Positions 44,586 through 52,859 of a DNA stretch of 64,000 nt are shown piece after piece. The stretch is from Candidatus Binatia bacterium (GTDB lineage: Bacteria; Desulfobacterota; Binatia; Bin18), in assembly GCA_951812575.1 (NCBI GenBank), contig OX638322.1, forward strand, positions 2,603,925 through 2,667,924, read 5' to 3'. The notes below the pieces were generated by a model. That model had not been told where the DNA came from. It searched no databases and was given only the letters and a program-made list of their open reading frames with translations. A program made the position numbers and the translations under genes. Each line of letters opens with the position of its first letter. Position 1 is the first letter of the stretch.

Positions 44586-45029
44586 CTATGTCGGCTGTGG
44601 ATACCGCCCGGTCACCTCTTTATAGCCATACAGGTGGGTTGGCGTGACGTGTACGATCAACTCCCCCGACCCGCTGTTGATCTGCCCATAGGTCTCGGCT
44701 AACGCCTGCCCCATATAGCGCCCCCCGATCCGCGTTGCCCAATAGCGCACTTGGTCTGCGTCATCGGACATGACGGCCGTGCCGGCGAGTTCGACATACG
44801 CGAACGGTGTCACCTCATCATCGACACACACGCTGACCCGAGGCTCGTGACGTATATTACGTGCCTTGATCGAGTCCCGCCCCGTCATAAAGACAAGGGT
44901 CTCTCCCTCAAGGTCATACCACACTGGCACGATCAGGGGCCGGCCGTCTTTCCGCACGGTAGCCAGCTTGCCGGTCCGCACCGGACTGAGTAAGAAACTC
45001 CGGCATTCTTCAGGAGTCATGCGTTCCAT
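44586..45029 (-). CDS. pyridoxamine-5'-phosphate-oxidase-like (PPOX) flavin/F420-binding protein
   Basis: The 147-residue split-barrel protein has TGKLATVRKDGRPLIVPVWY, GRDSIKARNIRHEPRVSVCV and a C-terminal THLYGYKEVTGR. This is the PPOX-class, F420-dependent-like branch. GGGGGGAGCAGGG precedes the ATG. Members reduce quinones or enones, or bind flavins; combined with LLM genes in the window it could reflect F420 use, but that is inference. Confidence 0.85.
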   Translation of the reverse strand: MERMTPEECRSFLLSPVRTGKLATVRKDGRPLIVPVWYDLEGETLVFMTGRDSIKARNIRHEPRVSVCVDDEVTPFAYVELAGTAVMSDDADQVRYWATRIGGRYMGQALAETYGQINSGSGELIVHVTPTHLYGYKEVTGRYPQPT

Positions 45030-45237
45030 CCCTGCTCCCCCCTCGGAATTAACGGGCTGGGTTCCTCATGGAGCGCCAGCCGTCTGCGAGTCTCTCACAG
45101 CCAAGGTTCCGTGCGCAAGCTCAGACCGGGAGTACCGGCGAGTCTGCCGACATCGGGTCTCGGCCCAACTTCTTTTCCCTACCATGATAGTTTGGTATGC
45201 AGGTCTTTAGTCAGGACAATCAGAAAGGAGTAATACA

Positions 45238-46329
45238 ATGACAACAGCGATATCACACCAGAACGATCAGCCTCTCTTACCGGGTCGTCTCGGCAATCCG
45301 GACCAGGTCTTGAAGACCGACCCCCGCACCGATCCCCGTCTGGTCGCCGCTTGTGCGCCCTTTAAGCTCGACGTGGCCCTGCCGCCTGTACCGGTCAACG
45401 CGGACTCGCCCTTGCCGGAGCAGATCGACTTCTGTGCAGCAAGCGAGGCCGGCATGGCAACGGTGTTTGCCGCCCTGTGCGCCGACCTGCCAGCGATTCC
45501 GAATGTTGAGCGGCGGACCGAGGTCATCAAGGGCGTGGACGGTAACGACATCAATCTGTACATCCATACGCCCCAGAATGTGTCTGGCCCGCTGCCCTGT
45601 GTGTATCATATGCACGGCGGCGGCATGGTGATCCTGACAGCCGATGATCCATCCTATCGACGCTGGCGCGACGAACTGGCTGCCGCCGGTATGATCGCCG
45701 TTGGCGTGGAATTCCGTAATGGCGCAGGCAAGCTTGGCAACCATCCGTTTCCGGCCGGCCTCAACGACTGCACGAGCGGACTGCAATGGACGTTTGACAA
45801 CAAGGCCAGCCTGGGGGTCTCGAAGATTATTGCGTCCGGTGAGTCTGGCGGAGGGAATCTCGCTCTGGCCACGTGTTTGCAGGCCAAGCAGGACGGACGC
45901 CTTGAACAAATTGCTGGCGTCTACGCCTTGTGCCCGTACATTTATGGCGGGTGGGCACAGCCGGGCCAGGAGCTACGCTCTCTGTACGAGAACGACAACT
46001 ACTTGATCAACTGCCACCAGATGGAGGTGCTGGCAAACGTCTATGACCCTGAAGGCAAGAACGCGAAAAATCCGCTGTGCTGGCCGTACTGGGCCACAGG
46101 GGAAGACCTGCAGGGGTTACCCCCACACGTCATCTCGGTCAACGAATTAGACCCCCTGCGGGATGAGGGGCTCGTCCATTATCAGCGGCTCATGGCAGCG
46201 GGGGTGCCGGTCTACAGCCGGACCGTCAACGGGACATGCCACGCCGCCGACGTCCTTTTCCCCAAAGCGATCCCGGACGTGTACGCTGCCACCATCCGCG
46301 ATATCAAAGGATTTGCAGATTCGCTGTAG
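45238..46329 (+). CDS. alpha/beta-hydrolase, HSL-type esterase
   Basis: The 363-residue protein has the HSL oxyanion motif YHMHGGGM (near residue 126) and the nucleophile elbow G-E-S-G-G-G-N (Ser near 202). The catalytic Asp and His follow in NELDPLRDEG and NGTCHAADVLF near the C-terminus. AGAAAGGAGTAATACA precedes the ATG. Members cleave short-chain esters, lactones or amides. It is monocistronic. Confidence 0.9.
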   Translation: MTTAISHQNDQPLLPGRLGNPDQVLKTDPRTDPRLVAACAPFKLDVALPPVPVNADSPLPEQIDFCAASEAGMATVFAALCADLPAIPNVERRTEVIKGVDGNDINLYIHTPQNVSGPLPCVYHMHGGGMVILTADDPSYRRWRDELAAAGMIAVGVEFRNGAGKLGNHPFPAGLNDCTSGLQWTFDNKASLGVSKIIASGESGGGNLALATCLQAKQDGRLEQIAGVYALCPYIYGGWAQPGQELRSLYENDNYLINCHQMEVLANVYDPEGKNAKNPLCWPYWATGEDLQGLPPHVISVNELDPLRDEGLVHYQRLMAAGVPVYSRTVNGTCHAADVLFPKAIPDVYAATIRDIKGFADSL

Positions 46330-46504
46330 GGTTGGTGTAGAAGGCCCAGTGTTATGGAACGGATGTTTCTGCGCTGTGGTCTTCCAGCCGCGAGCCCACT
46401 CGTGGCTGGGGCGTTTCCTGACAGGTTGTAGCGCTGCCTATCTGCTCTCGGCCCGGGCGCTCGTAGTACCGTGTCTACCTTAAAAGTGTGCGCGTCGTGC
46501 TCTC

Positions 46505-46585
46505 GGTCGTCCTGAGCGGCAAAGTCGAAGGGCGGCCCCCGTGCCGGTCTTCGACCGCGTTGGCGCTACGCTCAGACTGAACGGA
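46505..46585. repeat. inverted CTGAGCG/GTCGAAG repeat
   Basis: The left arm reads CGTCCTGAGCGGCAAAGTCG AAGG (split for reading) and the right arm, as reverse complement, reads CGTTCAGTCTGAGCGTAGCG then GGTCGAAG. These are diverged copies of a short dispersed repeat facing each other; a lone related copy is at about 41428 (CCTGAGCCGGTCGAAGC). Confidence 0.45.
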
Positions 46586-46635
46586 TGGGTGCAACCGGCC
46601 TCTTCCTTGGGCACCCTTTTAGCCTGGACACGCTC

Positions 46636-46685
46636 GTAGGGTGCGCCCTGCGCACCAGGGGGTTGGTGCATGGGATGCACCCTAC
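46636..46685. repeat. palindromic REP-like element
   Basis: GTAGGGTGC at 46636-46644 is matched by GCACCCTAC at 46677-46685, and the interior holds further GTGCGC/GCGCAC pairing. Total 50 bases. The GTAGGG...CCCTAC frame recalls the REP elements at 20547 and 52747. Confidence 0.6.
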
Positions 46686-46723
46686 GGAAGGGAACGGCGG
46701 GCTATACGGAAGCGTGAATTGCT

Positions 46724-47170
46724 CTAGCTCGCGAGGCGCTGTTGTTGCATAAGGTCCTCGGTCGAAATGGGAGCGATCACGTTCCCGTCCGAGTCGAGGA
46801 TGTCGAAGAGCCGGCCATCAGGGGCGTACATGTTGAAGAGCAGGAGCGATCCCGTTGGGCCCGCGTACTCCATATGAACGTCCCCAGCCGGTTTGTGTGC
46901 GTAATCACCGGCGAGACGGACCTTGTGCTTGATCTCCTTGCCCTGCTCGATCTCGATGACGTGGTGTTCCCCCTGCAGCACGGTCGTCGTTGTGTCGACT
47001 AGATGCTGATGAAAATGACAATAGGAATTGGGCTCCCAACGAAACAGGATGTCGATGTGACCGTCCGGTCGTATCGTGAGAACGGAGGCCCAGTAGTCGA
47101 TAGGATAGTCGAACCTATCGTCCCCTGTGAAATGAATCCAGTCGAGACTGCTCGTGTCCAAAAGCTTCAT
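46724..47170 (-). CDS. cupin-fold protein
   Basis: The 148-residue protein has PNSYCHFHQHLVDTTTTVLQ and VIEIEQGKEIKHKVRL, with GDYAHKPAGDVHMEYAG as the second cupin motif, so four to five histidines can bind a metal. It resembles ChrR-like or 2,4'-dihydroxyacetophenone-dioxygenase-like cupins. TGGAGATACGG precedes the ATG. Function unknown. Confidence 0.75.
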   Translation of the reverse strand: MKLLDTSSLDWIHFTGDDRFDYPIDYWASVLTIRPDGHIDILFRWEPNSYCHFHQHLVDTTTTVLQGEHHVIEIEQGKEIKHKVRLAGDYAHKPAGDVHMEYAGPTGSLLLFNMYAPDGRLFDILDSDGNVIAPISTEDLMQQQRLAS

Positions 47171-47369
47171 TCCGTATCTCCAGTGTCAGCGTTGATGCCA
47201 ACCCCCGTACCGGAAGCGGCAGCCGCTGTCAAACGACACTGCGATACTGATAGTGATATCCCGTAGGACGGATGAGCACGGTGTCATCCGACACCGAGAC
47301 GTGAGTTGTCCTCTCGTCCATTTCCTGCTCTAAAGGCTCGACAGTGTGAACACCAAGGAGGAAAACCGC

Positions 47370-48146
47370 ATGGCAGACTACATCGGCATCGAGCAGGCCA
47401 AAACCCTGGACGGATTACGGATTGTTGCCCCTCCGGGCCGCCCCAACCCGTGGGCCGAGGGGCTCAAAGGCATGTGTCATGTCAAGAACCTGCCGTTTAC
47501 GCTGGTCGGTAAAGCGGCCGGGCATGATGCCGCCTTGCAGGACTGGACCCGTCAGAGCAGCGCGCCCGTAGCCGTCTGGAATGAGGAACGGCCGCGCACC
47601 ACCTGGAATGAACAACTCTATCTGGTTGAACGGCTCGCCCCGCAGCCATCGCTGGTGCCGGACGATGAGACCGATCGCATTCTCATGTTCGGGCTGTGTA
47701 ATGAGTTGTGTGGCGAGACCGGCTTTGGCTGGTTCCGCCGTATCATGATCGTCCATGGGCTCTTGTCCAACCCTGAAGTGGGCGAGCAGGGCAAAGCGAC
47801 CGCGTCCTACCTGGGCGGCAAGTACGGCTATAGCCCGGCCACTGCCGAAGCCGCCCCCCAGCGTGTCGCCCAGATCCTGCGGACCCTGAGTGCCCGCTTA
47901 GCCGAGCAGCAGGCCCAAGGCCGCCGGTATCTGATCGGGGACACGCTGTCCGCCCTGGACATTTACTGGTCCACGTTTGCCGTACTCGTCGAGCCCCTGC
48001 CGCTCGATCTGTGTCCGATGGATGCGGCCTTCCGGGCCTCGTTTGTGAACACCGACCCCGTAGTGGCTGAGGCGCTGTCTCCCCAATTATTGGAGTACCG
48101 CGACCGGATCTATCGCGACCATTTGCGGCTGCCGATGGACTTTTAA
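47370..48146 (+). CDS. glutathione S-transferase-like protein
   Basis: ATG 47370 follows AAGGAGG. The 258-residue protein lacks an obvious N-terminal glutathione signature (GLRIVAPPGRPNPWAEGLKG) but has the PVAVWNEERPRTTW segment in the position of the cis-Pro/Ser loop and a helical C-terminal half with YLIGDTLSALDIYWSTF typical of GSTs. It is a divergent GST-fold protein; catalytic competence is uncertain. Confidence 0.75.
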   Translation: MADYIGIEQAKTLDGLRIVAPPGRPNPWAEGLKGMCHVKNLPFTLVGKAAGHDAALQDWTRQSSAPVAVWNEERPRTTWNEQLYLVERLAPQPSLVPDDETDRILMFGLCNELCGETGFGWFRRIMIVHGLLSNPEVGEQGKATASYLGGKYGYSPATAEAAPQRVAQILRTLSARLAEQQAQGRRYLIGDTLSALDIYWSTFAVLVEPLPLDLCPMDAAFRASFVNTDPVVAEALSPQLLEYRDRIYRDHLRLPMDF

Positions 48147-48234
48147 GGCTCTGTCGGGTTACTACGCCGTCACACCAACCTCGCTCAGTGTGATGCCGAA
48201 TCAGGCCGCCTGCCAGGCCGGCAAAGAAGAAAAC

Positions 48235-48869
48235 ATGGAGTCATTTTTCGGTGGATCATCCGTTTTCGATGGCTGGTCATCATACTGGCCCTCGCCAGTA
48301 CGGTTCTGGCCACACTCCCCCTGCAAAGCCTGCGCTTTGAGGGCGATGTCGAGGCAAATTTCCCGGCCAACGACCCGGTCATCAAGTATAACAAGATGGT
48401 CGAGGAACGCTTCGGCATACGCGATCTCATCGTGGTCGGCGTCTTCAACGACAACCCCGACGAAAACGGCGTCTTCAACCCGCGCACCCTGGGCATTGTC
48501 AAAGAGTTCTCGGAAAAAATCGCCCTGCTGCCGGGCATCAAAGAGGTTCGCGACGAAGATGTGGCCAGTGTCGCGACCATGGACAACATCACCGGCACGA
48601 CCGACGGCATGAACGTTGATCCGTTCATGGAAACCGTGCCCCACACCCCGTCCGCCCTGGCCAGCCTCAAACGCAGCCTGTTCGCCAACAGCATGTTCGT
48701 CAATTGGGTCGTGTCACAGGACGGCACCGGGCTGCTGATTATGGCCAAGATGGAGCCAGGGGAGGGCACGCAGGAAAGCTCGGCCCAACGGATAGCGGTG
48801 TATACCACGATCCGCGACATGGAAAAGAAAAGGAGAAGACTCGAATTTTTCCCGGCAAATGACGCTTGA
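48235..48869 (+). pseudogene. N-terminal fragment of an MMPL/RND-type transporter with a frameshift
   Basis: ATG 48235 begins MESFF, then a one-base loss in the TTTTTC(C)GG run shifts the frame; the shifted frame continues RWIIRFRWLVIILALAST, a first membrane helix, then FEGDVEANFPANDPVI and the periplasmic domain to VYTTIRDME. The protein stops after about 210 residues of a normal 800-900, with a non-homologous Lys/Arg tail at the junction with the next gene. This is a truncated, frameshifted pseudogene. Confidence 0.78.
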
Positions 48870-49470
48870 AAGGAACGATTTCTGGATGTTCTGCACTTCG
48901 GCTAAACCAAGGATGGATTGGGAATTACGGAAAATGCTGAAGGAATCTGGGTATGACTGTGCGACGCTAATTGCCAATCCGTCGGAGTTTGCAAAAGAGT
49001 TGGGCGCGGCCTTTGCCGCGTATTCGAGATGGTCTGACGTTAGCCTCAGTTCCCGAGATGAGGTGCTACGGCAACTTCTTCCCCCGGAAGTCGCTGATAA
49101 GGTCGTGTGGGTTTATCACGGCCCGGTCGTCTATCAGCGTAACCCTACAGAAATGATCGAGGCTTTTCCCGAGGACGAGCGAGCGGCGGTGGTACCCTTT
49201 GTGAAACGAGAGGAATTTTCACACCAGAGAGAATATCGGTTCACTGTCTTGATCCGTGGCGAACCGAAGATCAGCGAAGAGGCCAAGGTCGAGATCAGGA
49301 ACACCATGCAGCAGTTCTCCTCTGACTGTCAGATGATGTTGGTCTGGTTTGCGGCCATCTTGGGTAGCCAGAGTGCAATGCGTAGTCACCTCCACAACCT
49401 CGCCGAAAAGAACGAACCGTTCACGATCAACACCTATCGCCCGGATGGCCGGACAGCGCGGTGCAGATGA
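48859..49470 (+). CDS. hypothetical protein, possibly 5'-truncated
   Basis: The 203-residue frame begins MTLERNDFWMFCTSAKPRMD at the junction with the truncated transporter. The core reads GYDCATLIANPSEFAKELGAAF and FVKREEFSHQREYRF, the latter with the F-x-HQREYRF pattern seen in DUF2971-like proteins of unknown function. No ribosome site is obvious. The N-terminus may be missing, because the match seems to begin mid-domain. No function can be assigned. Confidence 0.5.
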   Translation: MTLERNDFWMFCTSAKPRMDWELRKMLKESGYDCATLIANPSEFAKELGAAFAAYSRWSDVSLSSRDEVLRQLLPPEVADKVVWVYHGPVVYQRNPTEMIEAFPEDERAAVVPFVKREEFSHQREYRFTVLIRGEPKISEEAKVEIRNTMQQFSSDCQMMLVWFAAILGSQSAMRSHLHNLAEKNEPFTINTYRPDGRTARCR

Positions 49471-49503
49471 GGCGTTCGAGGTCGCGTTCGGAGGTGTCGG
49501 TGG

Positions 49504-49929
49504 TCATGGGGTTTCCGATTCTTCCAGAAACGGATTGATGACCCGCAGGCCGTCGTAGTCCTGCTCCTCGCTCAGGTCCTCGGAATAGACCGCGTCGCAG
49601 CCCAGGGCACGCGCTGCCGCAAGAATCGCCCCGTCCCAGTATGACAGCCCAAAGCCTTGGCTGATAGCGACGCCGGTGCGAAACACATCGAGCGTGACAT
49701 CCTGGATCGGAAATCTCAGGAGGGTTCCCAGGAAGGCCAGGGCATCGGCGTGGGTGAGCCGCCCCGGACGAGTGGAGCGCGTCGCCTGATGATAAAACTC
49801 TTGGAATACCTGAACCGACACGGCCAAGTCGGGCTCCCTCAACAACTCGAGGGCCCGGCGGCGCTTGCCTGCGTCCTCTGGCAACGGGCTGACCCCGTAG
49901 AGCAGGACGTTGGTATCAACAAAACGCAT
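49504..49929 (-). CDS. vapC: VapC PIN-domain toxin
   Basis: The 141-residue PIN protein has D5 (MRFVDTNVLLYG), E44 (VFQEFYHQ), D99 (LSYWDGAIL) and D118 (YSEDLSEEQ), a complete set of catalytic acids. The gene lies five bases after its antitoxin. It should cleave RNA until bound by the antitoxin. Confidence 0.88.
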   Translation of the reverse strand: MRFVDTNVLLYGVSPLPEDAGKRRRALELLREPDLAVSVQVFQEFYHQATRSTRPGRLTHADALAFLGTLLRFPIQDVTLDVFRTGVAISQGFGLSYWDGAILAAARALGCDAVYSEDLSEEQDYDGLRVINPFLEESETP

Positions 49930-49934
49930 CGTGA

Positions 49935-50258
49935 CTAGGTGGCTGCGCGGCGTTTTCGTTCCATCTCAGCCTCGGCCCGAGCGGCATCGCGATCATACAA
50001 CTCCTCCCGAGACAGGTTGTCAGCCATGCGCAACCCTACGCCCCGCGCATCAAAGTCGGCAAGCACCTCATCCAACTTCGTATGCCGGAGTTCTGCTGCC
50101 GTCTCCACGCCCGACTGGTCCGCCGCCATTCCGCGGCCGCCAGACAGACTCTTCAGGTAGTTCCGCACCAGGGCCGACACCGAGGTGTCCAACTCCGCCG
50201 CCCGGATACGGGCGAGCCGATGGGTTTCTTCGTCAACGGATACGGTGATGTTTTTCAT
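49935..50258 (-). CDS. vapB: ribbon-helix-helix antitoxin of VapC
   Basis: ATG 50258 gives 107 residues starting MKNITVSVDEETHRLARIRA, then VSALVRNYLKSLSGG, a ribbon-helix-helix DNA-binding fold. The C-terminal half (EVLADFDARGVGLRMADN then LSREELYDRD) is the usual toxin-binding extension of this antitoxin type. It precedes vapC by five bases. Confidence 0.85.
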   Translation of the reverse strand: MKNITVSVDEETHRLARIRAAELDTSVSALVRNYLKSLSGGRGMAADQSGVETAAELRHTKLDEVLADFDARGVGLRMADNLSREELYDRDAARAEAEMERKRRAAT

Positions 50259-50395
50259 AGGCGCAGCCTCACAATTTCTGTGAGACACAGCATAGGGCCT
50301 CAGTGACTAATGGGCAACACTCACGGCCTCCGTGACCTCGAAAATGATCTCGGCCGGTCTCATTTACGCTTCCTCCGTGTGACTTGATCGGTCTC

Positions 50396-50674
50396 CTATC
50401 CCTTCTCGACCAGCCGACCCGACAGGTATTTGTGGATGACGCTCGACAAAAGCGTCTGATATGGAATGCCCTCCTCCCGCGCCCGTGCGTGGGCGAGACT
50501 GAAGTCACGTTCGGTCACCCGCAGGTTGACTCGCCGGGTCTTGTTGAACGTATTGCGAGCCGCTTGACGGGCCTGCACGAGCTCGTGCTCGACGTTGGAA
50601 GCAGGTCGCAACTCGCCGTGCTCGAACTTCTCCAGAATTTCCCTCTCTTCGGTACTCATTTCGCTGCTCATCAT
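50396..50674 (-). CDS. BrnA/CopG-type antitoxin
   Basis: The 92-residue protein ends with RRVNLRVTERDFSLAHARAR then EEGIPYQTLLSSVIHKYLSG, the ribbon-helix-helix common in antitoxins of BrnT-like toxins. The acidic N-terminus (STEEREILEKFEHGEL) is the toxin-binding half. Its ATG overlaps the toxin stop (ATGA). Confidence 0.85.
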   Translation of the reverse strand: MMSSEMSTEEREILEKFEHGELRPASNVEHELVQARQAARNTFNKTRRVNLRVTERDFSLAHARAREEGIPYQTLLSSVIHKYLSGRLVEKG

Positions 50675-50955
50675 GGTTGCCTCCTGCGATAGTCACGCGT
50701 CGCCTTCCGGCTGGGGATGATCGTCTTCAGGAACCGCGAGCCGTCCGCCTCACTCACGAACGGGACGAGATAGATGTATTCTTCGATGTCTACCACGTAG
50801 GTCGACTGCCCCGGGTATCGCTCCTGATTAGGGTGTTCCAGCACGTTTACCAAGCCACCTTGTTCGATTGCGGTGACGCCACGCTCGAAGGAGATGCCTC
50901 GCTGTTCAACGAGTTGTTGATTCTTCTCCGTACTCCAATCGAAGCGTACCTCCAT
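50671..50955 (-). CDS. BrnT-like toxin
   Basis: ATG 50955, MEVRFDWSTEKNQQLVEQRG, is the family start; a GTG at 50982 is also open. Residues continue ISFERGVTAIEQGG, NQERYPGQSTYVV and FLKTIIPSRKATRDYRRR, the conserved C-terminal IPSRKATR of this RelE-like ribonuclease group. Toxin precedes antitoxin, as in brnTA. It is only distantly related to the brnT at 16435. Confidence 0.82.
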   Translation of the reverse strand: MEVRFDWSTEKNQQLVEQRGISFERGVTAIEQGGLVNVLEHPNQERYPGQSTYVVDIEEYIYLVPFVSEADGSRFLKTIIPSRKATRDYRRRQP

Positions 50956-50986
50956 GGACGGATAGTCATCCAATGTGTGCACTTTG

Positions 50987-51004
50987 TTAACTGGTTTAAG
51001 TTAA
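50987..51004. promoter_or_regulatory. candidate operator of the BrnT-like operon
   Basis: TTAACT-GGTTTA-AGTTAA is a perfect 6-bp inverted repeat with a 6-base spacer, placed directly upstream of the toxin start, where an antitoxin repressor would act. Confidence 0.4.
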
Positions 51005-51075
51005 ACACCCGGCATTTCGCAACTCGTCAAGAGTTTTCTGTACTTGTCAGGACTGCCGTCGAGATGGTGGGGTGG

Positions 51076-51166
51076 CTACATCTCGTCCAACAACCCCTTG
51101 GTCTCTTTCTCCAGCGCCAAAATATCCGCCCGGATTTTCGCCAGCGTGAGCAACGGCATTTTCATG
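51076..51166 (-). pseudogene. remnant of the C-terminus of a type I DNA methylase (HsdM-like)
   Basis: About 29 codons read LLTLAKIRADILALEKETKG then LLDEM and stop. I-R-x-D-I-L-A-L-E-K-E-T-x-G-L-L is the usual last helix of type I restriction-modification M subunits. An in-frame stop lies upstream and no other part is present, so it is a relic. Confidence 0.5.
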
Positions 51167-51429
51167 TGTTTTCAGGGGTTACAGTAGATATGGTGGTCGG
51201 CGGGTCGCCAAAGGTCCCCCGGCTCCCTCCCCCAGATGAGTCGGGGGCGGGTCGCCCGTCTTTACCCCGGCGGGCGGCCCTTCCTTATGCATCATAGGCG
51301 AAGCAGAACGAAAGGCAGCCTTGACAGAAATGATGTTATCGGATGTAAAACGGCCGTTTTGAAACAGGCGTGTAAAGCAAAACGAGTGATTCTGAATAAA
51401 CGGTGCGGCCGTCTTACGTGGGTGACGTT
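51167..51429. other. gene-free stretch with short palindromes
   Basis: No coding frame is supported. GC-rich imperfect palindromes (for example CCCCGA-CTCATCT-GGGGG on the minus strand, near 51230-51245, and GGCGGGCGGCCC near 51280) are present, followed by an AT-rich segment before the Rieske gene stop. Confidence 0.4.
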
Positions 51430-52686
51430 TTATGAAAACCCCATCACGTCGTGATAGTAATTCCAATAGCCGCGCAGAGCCGTCTCAGTGATGAGGTTCT
51501 CCTGGTCCTCTGTCCCGGTACCGCCCAATTCGATCATTGAGCATTCGTCCTGTTCTCTGACAATCGCCTGCTGGACCAGTTCTGTGGCATAGCCGTCTTC
51601 CATTGAGACATAGCCGGCCGGCCCGGCTAAATTGGCCTGTTTGATACGGATGCGGCGCATCTCCTCGTCGTCCTCTTCAAAGCCAAAGAAGGTAAACACG
51701 AGCTCAAACCGCTCCGGTCCCTTGGGCAAAATCTGTCGGGTGGCCAGGGTGTTTTGAATCTGCTGGACAACCAGGCTGGGGAAGATCGTCTGGATTTGAA
51801 CATTCAAGTCGGTATCAAATTCTTGACGCGAGGTGAGCAGAGACGGATCAGCCAGGGCATAGTCTTTTTGATAGCTATGCATATTCTTGCCCTTATACGC
51901 GGCAGTCTCTTCTTGCTCCGTCTTCCTATAGGCGCGCACTATGCTGTGCCGGCCAGTCTCATCCATAGTGATGCCACCGCCCTGAGAGGAACGGTACAGG
52001 CCAAAAGTGGTCAGGAAGAGATGGAGCAGACTGGCATGATAGGGATCTTTCACATTCTCCGAATAGAGCTTCCAGTTGGCGTGGGTGAATTGCCGGGCAT
52101 AGCCCAGGACCTGCACGGGTCGATTGAAAACCCGGTCGAGCCACGGACGCATGGCCGGGCCAAGATAGTCGAAGAGGGGCTCAACCTCAGCAGAGAACGA
52201 CGCGAAGATCAGACCTTTGTAGGTATCGACCTGGAGTTTCTGGAGTGAATGCTGCGCAGGGTCAAAGTCGGCCGGGTAGCCGCCCTGTTGATTAATCCCC
52301 TTACGGAACGGCACCCCAATCAGGTCGCCTTTCTGGTTATAGCTCCACTGATGGTAAATACAGGTATGGCTCGCCTTATTGCCCCGAGACTCGCGGCAGA
52401 CCATAGCTCCCCGGTGTGCGCAGCGATTGACAAAGGCATGCAGACCGCCCTCTTTGTCACGCGACACCACAATCGGCGTGTCGCCGACAAACGTGGCCTT
52501 GAAGTCACCAGGGCTGGCGACCTCGGCTTCGAGCCCGACATAACTCCAGGTTGGCCCTCTGAAGATGCGTTCCTGCTCAAGGCGATACACCCCAGGATCA
52601 CAAAAGATTTGATACGGGACCGAGGTCATACCGGCTGTCGGCCAGTTGAAATCGACGTGAGAGTTTCCCATAGGTGAAAGGCTCAT
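51430..52686 (-). CDS. Rieske-type ring-hydroxylating oxygenase, alpha subunit
   Basis: ATG 52686 follows GGGAGG and gives 418 residues. The Rieske [2Fe-2S] ligands are C89-x-H91 and C109-xx-H112. The mononuclear iron site is D214-P-Y-H217-x4-H222 with the third acid in SMEDGYATEL near residue 372. The length and SMEDG ending resemble anthranilate/benzoate-type alpha subunits. No beta subunit, ferredoxin or reductase gene is next to it, so it must borrow an electron chain or act as a homotrimer. Substrate unknown. Confidence 0.9.
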   Translation of the reverse strand: MSLSPMGNSHVDFNWPTAGMTSVPYQIFCDPGVYRLEQERIFRGPTWSYVGLEAEVASPGDFKATFVGDTPIVVSRDKEGGLHAFVNRCAHRGAMVCRESRGNKASHTCIYHQWSYNQKGDLIGVPFRKGINQQGGYPADFDPAQHSLQKLQVDTYKGLIFASFSAEVEPLFDYLGPAMRPWLDRVFNRPVQVLGYARQFTHANWKLYSENVKDPYHASLLHLFLTTFGLYRSSQGGGITMDETGRHSIVRAYRKTEQEETAAYKGKNMHSYQKDYALADPSLLTSRQEFDTDLNVQIQTIFPSLVVQQIQNTLATRQILPKGPERFELVFTFFGFEEDDEEMRRIRIKQANLAGPAGYVSMEDGYATELVQQAIVREQDECSMIELGGTGTEDQENLITETALRGYWNYYHDVMGFS

Positions 52687-52746
52687 GACGGCACCTCCCT
52701 TACGCGATCCATAGTAGATACCGATTTGTCCGTATTCGCAAGTCAA

Positions 52747-52774
52747 GTAGGGGCGACCGGCCGGTCGCCCCTAC
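52747..52774. repeat. 28-base perfect palindrome (REP-like)
   Basis: GTAGGGGCGACCGG followed by CCGGTCGCCCCTAC is a perfect 28-base palindrome between the Rieske gene and the DoxX gene. Its GTAGGGGC-R-ACC...GGT-Y-GCCCCTAC frame matches the extended REP at 20547-20572, so it may belong to the same REP family. It may also act as a two-way transcript terminator. Confidence 0.75.
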
Positions 52775-52859
52775 TCCACAGCGGGGCAGGGGGGCTGGTC
52801 GCCCGCGCCCAAGCAGTTTAGAAGAGCGCCATAGACTGTATCGTTGTTGAGGCCGGAGC

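Larger units (their letters stand above)
46330..46723. other. gene-free stretch with repeat elements
   Basis: This 394-base interval between the HSL esterase and a cupin gene holds no open frame with coding character. It contains an inverted pair of a CTGAGCG...GTCGAAG repeat (46505-46585) and a palindromic GTAGGGTGC...GCACCCTAC element (46636-46685). Confidence 0.6.
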
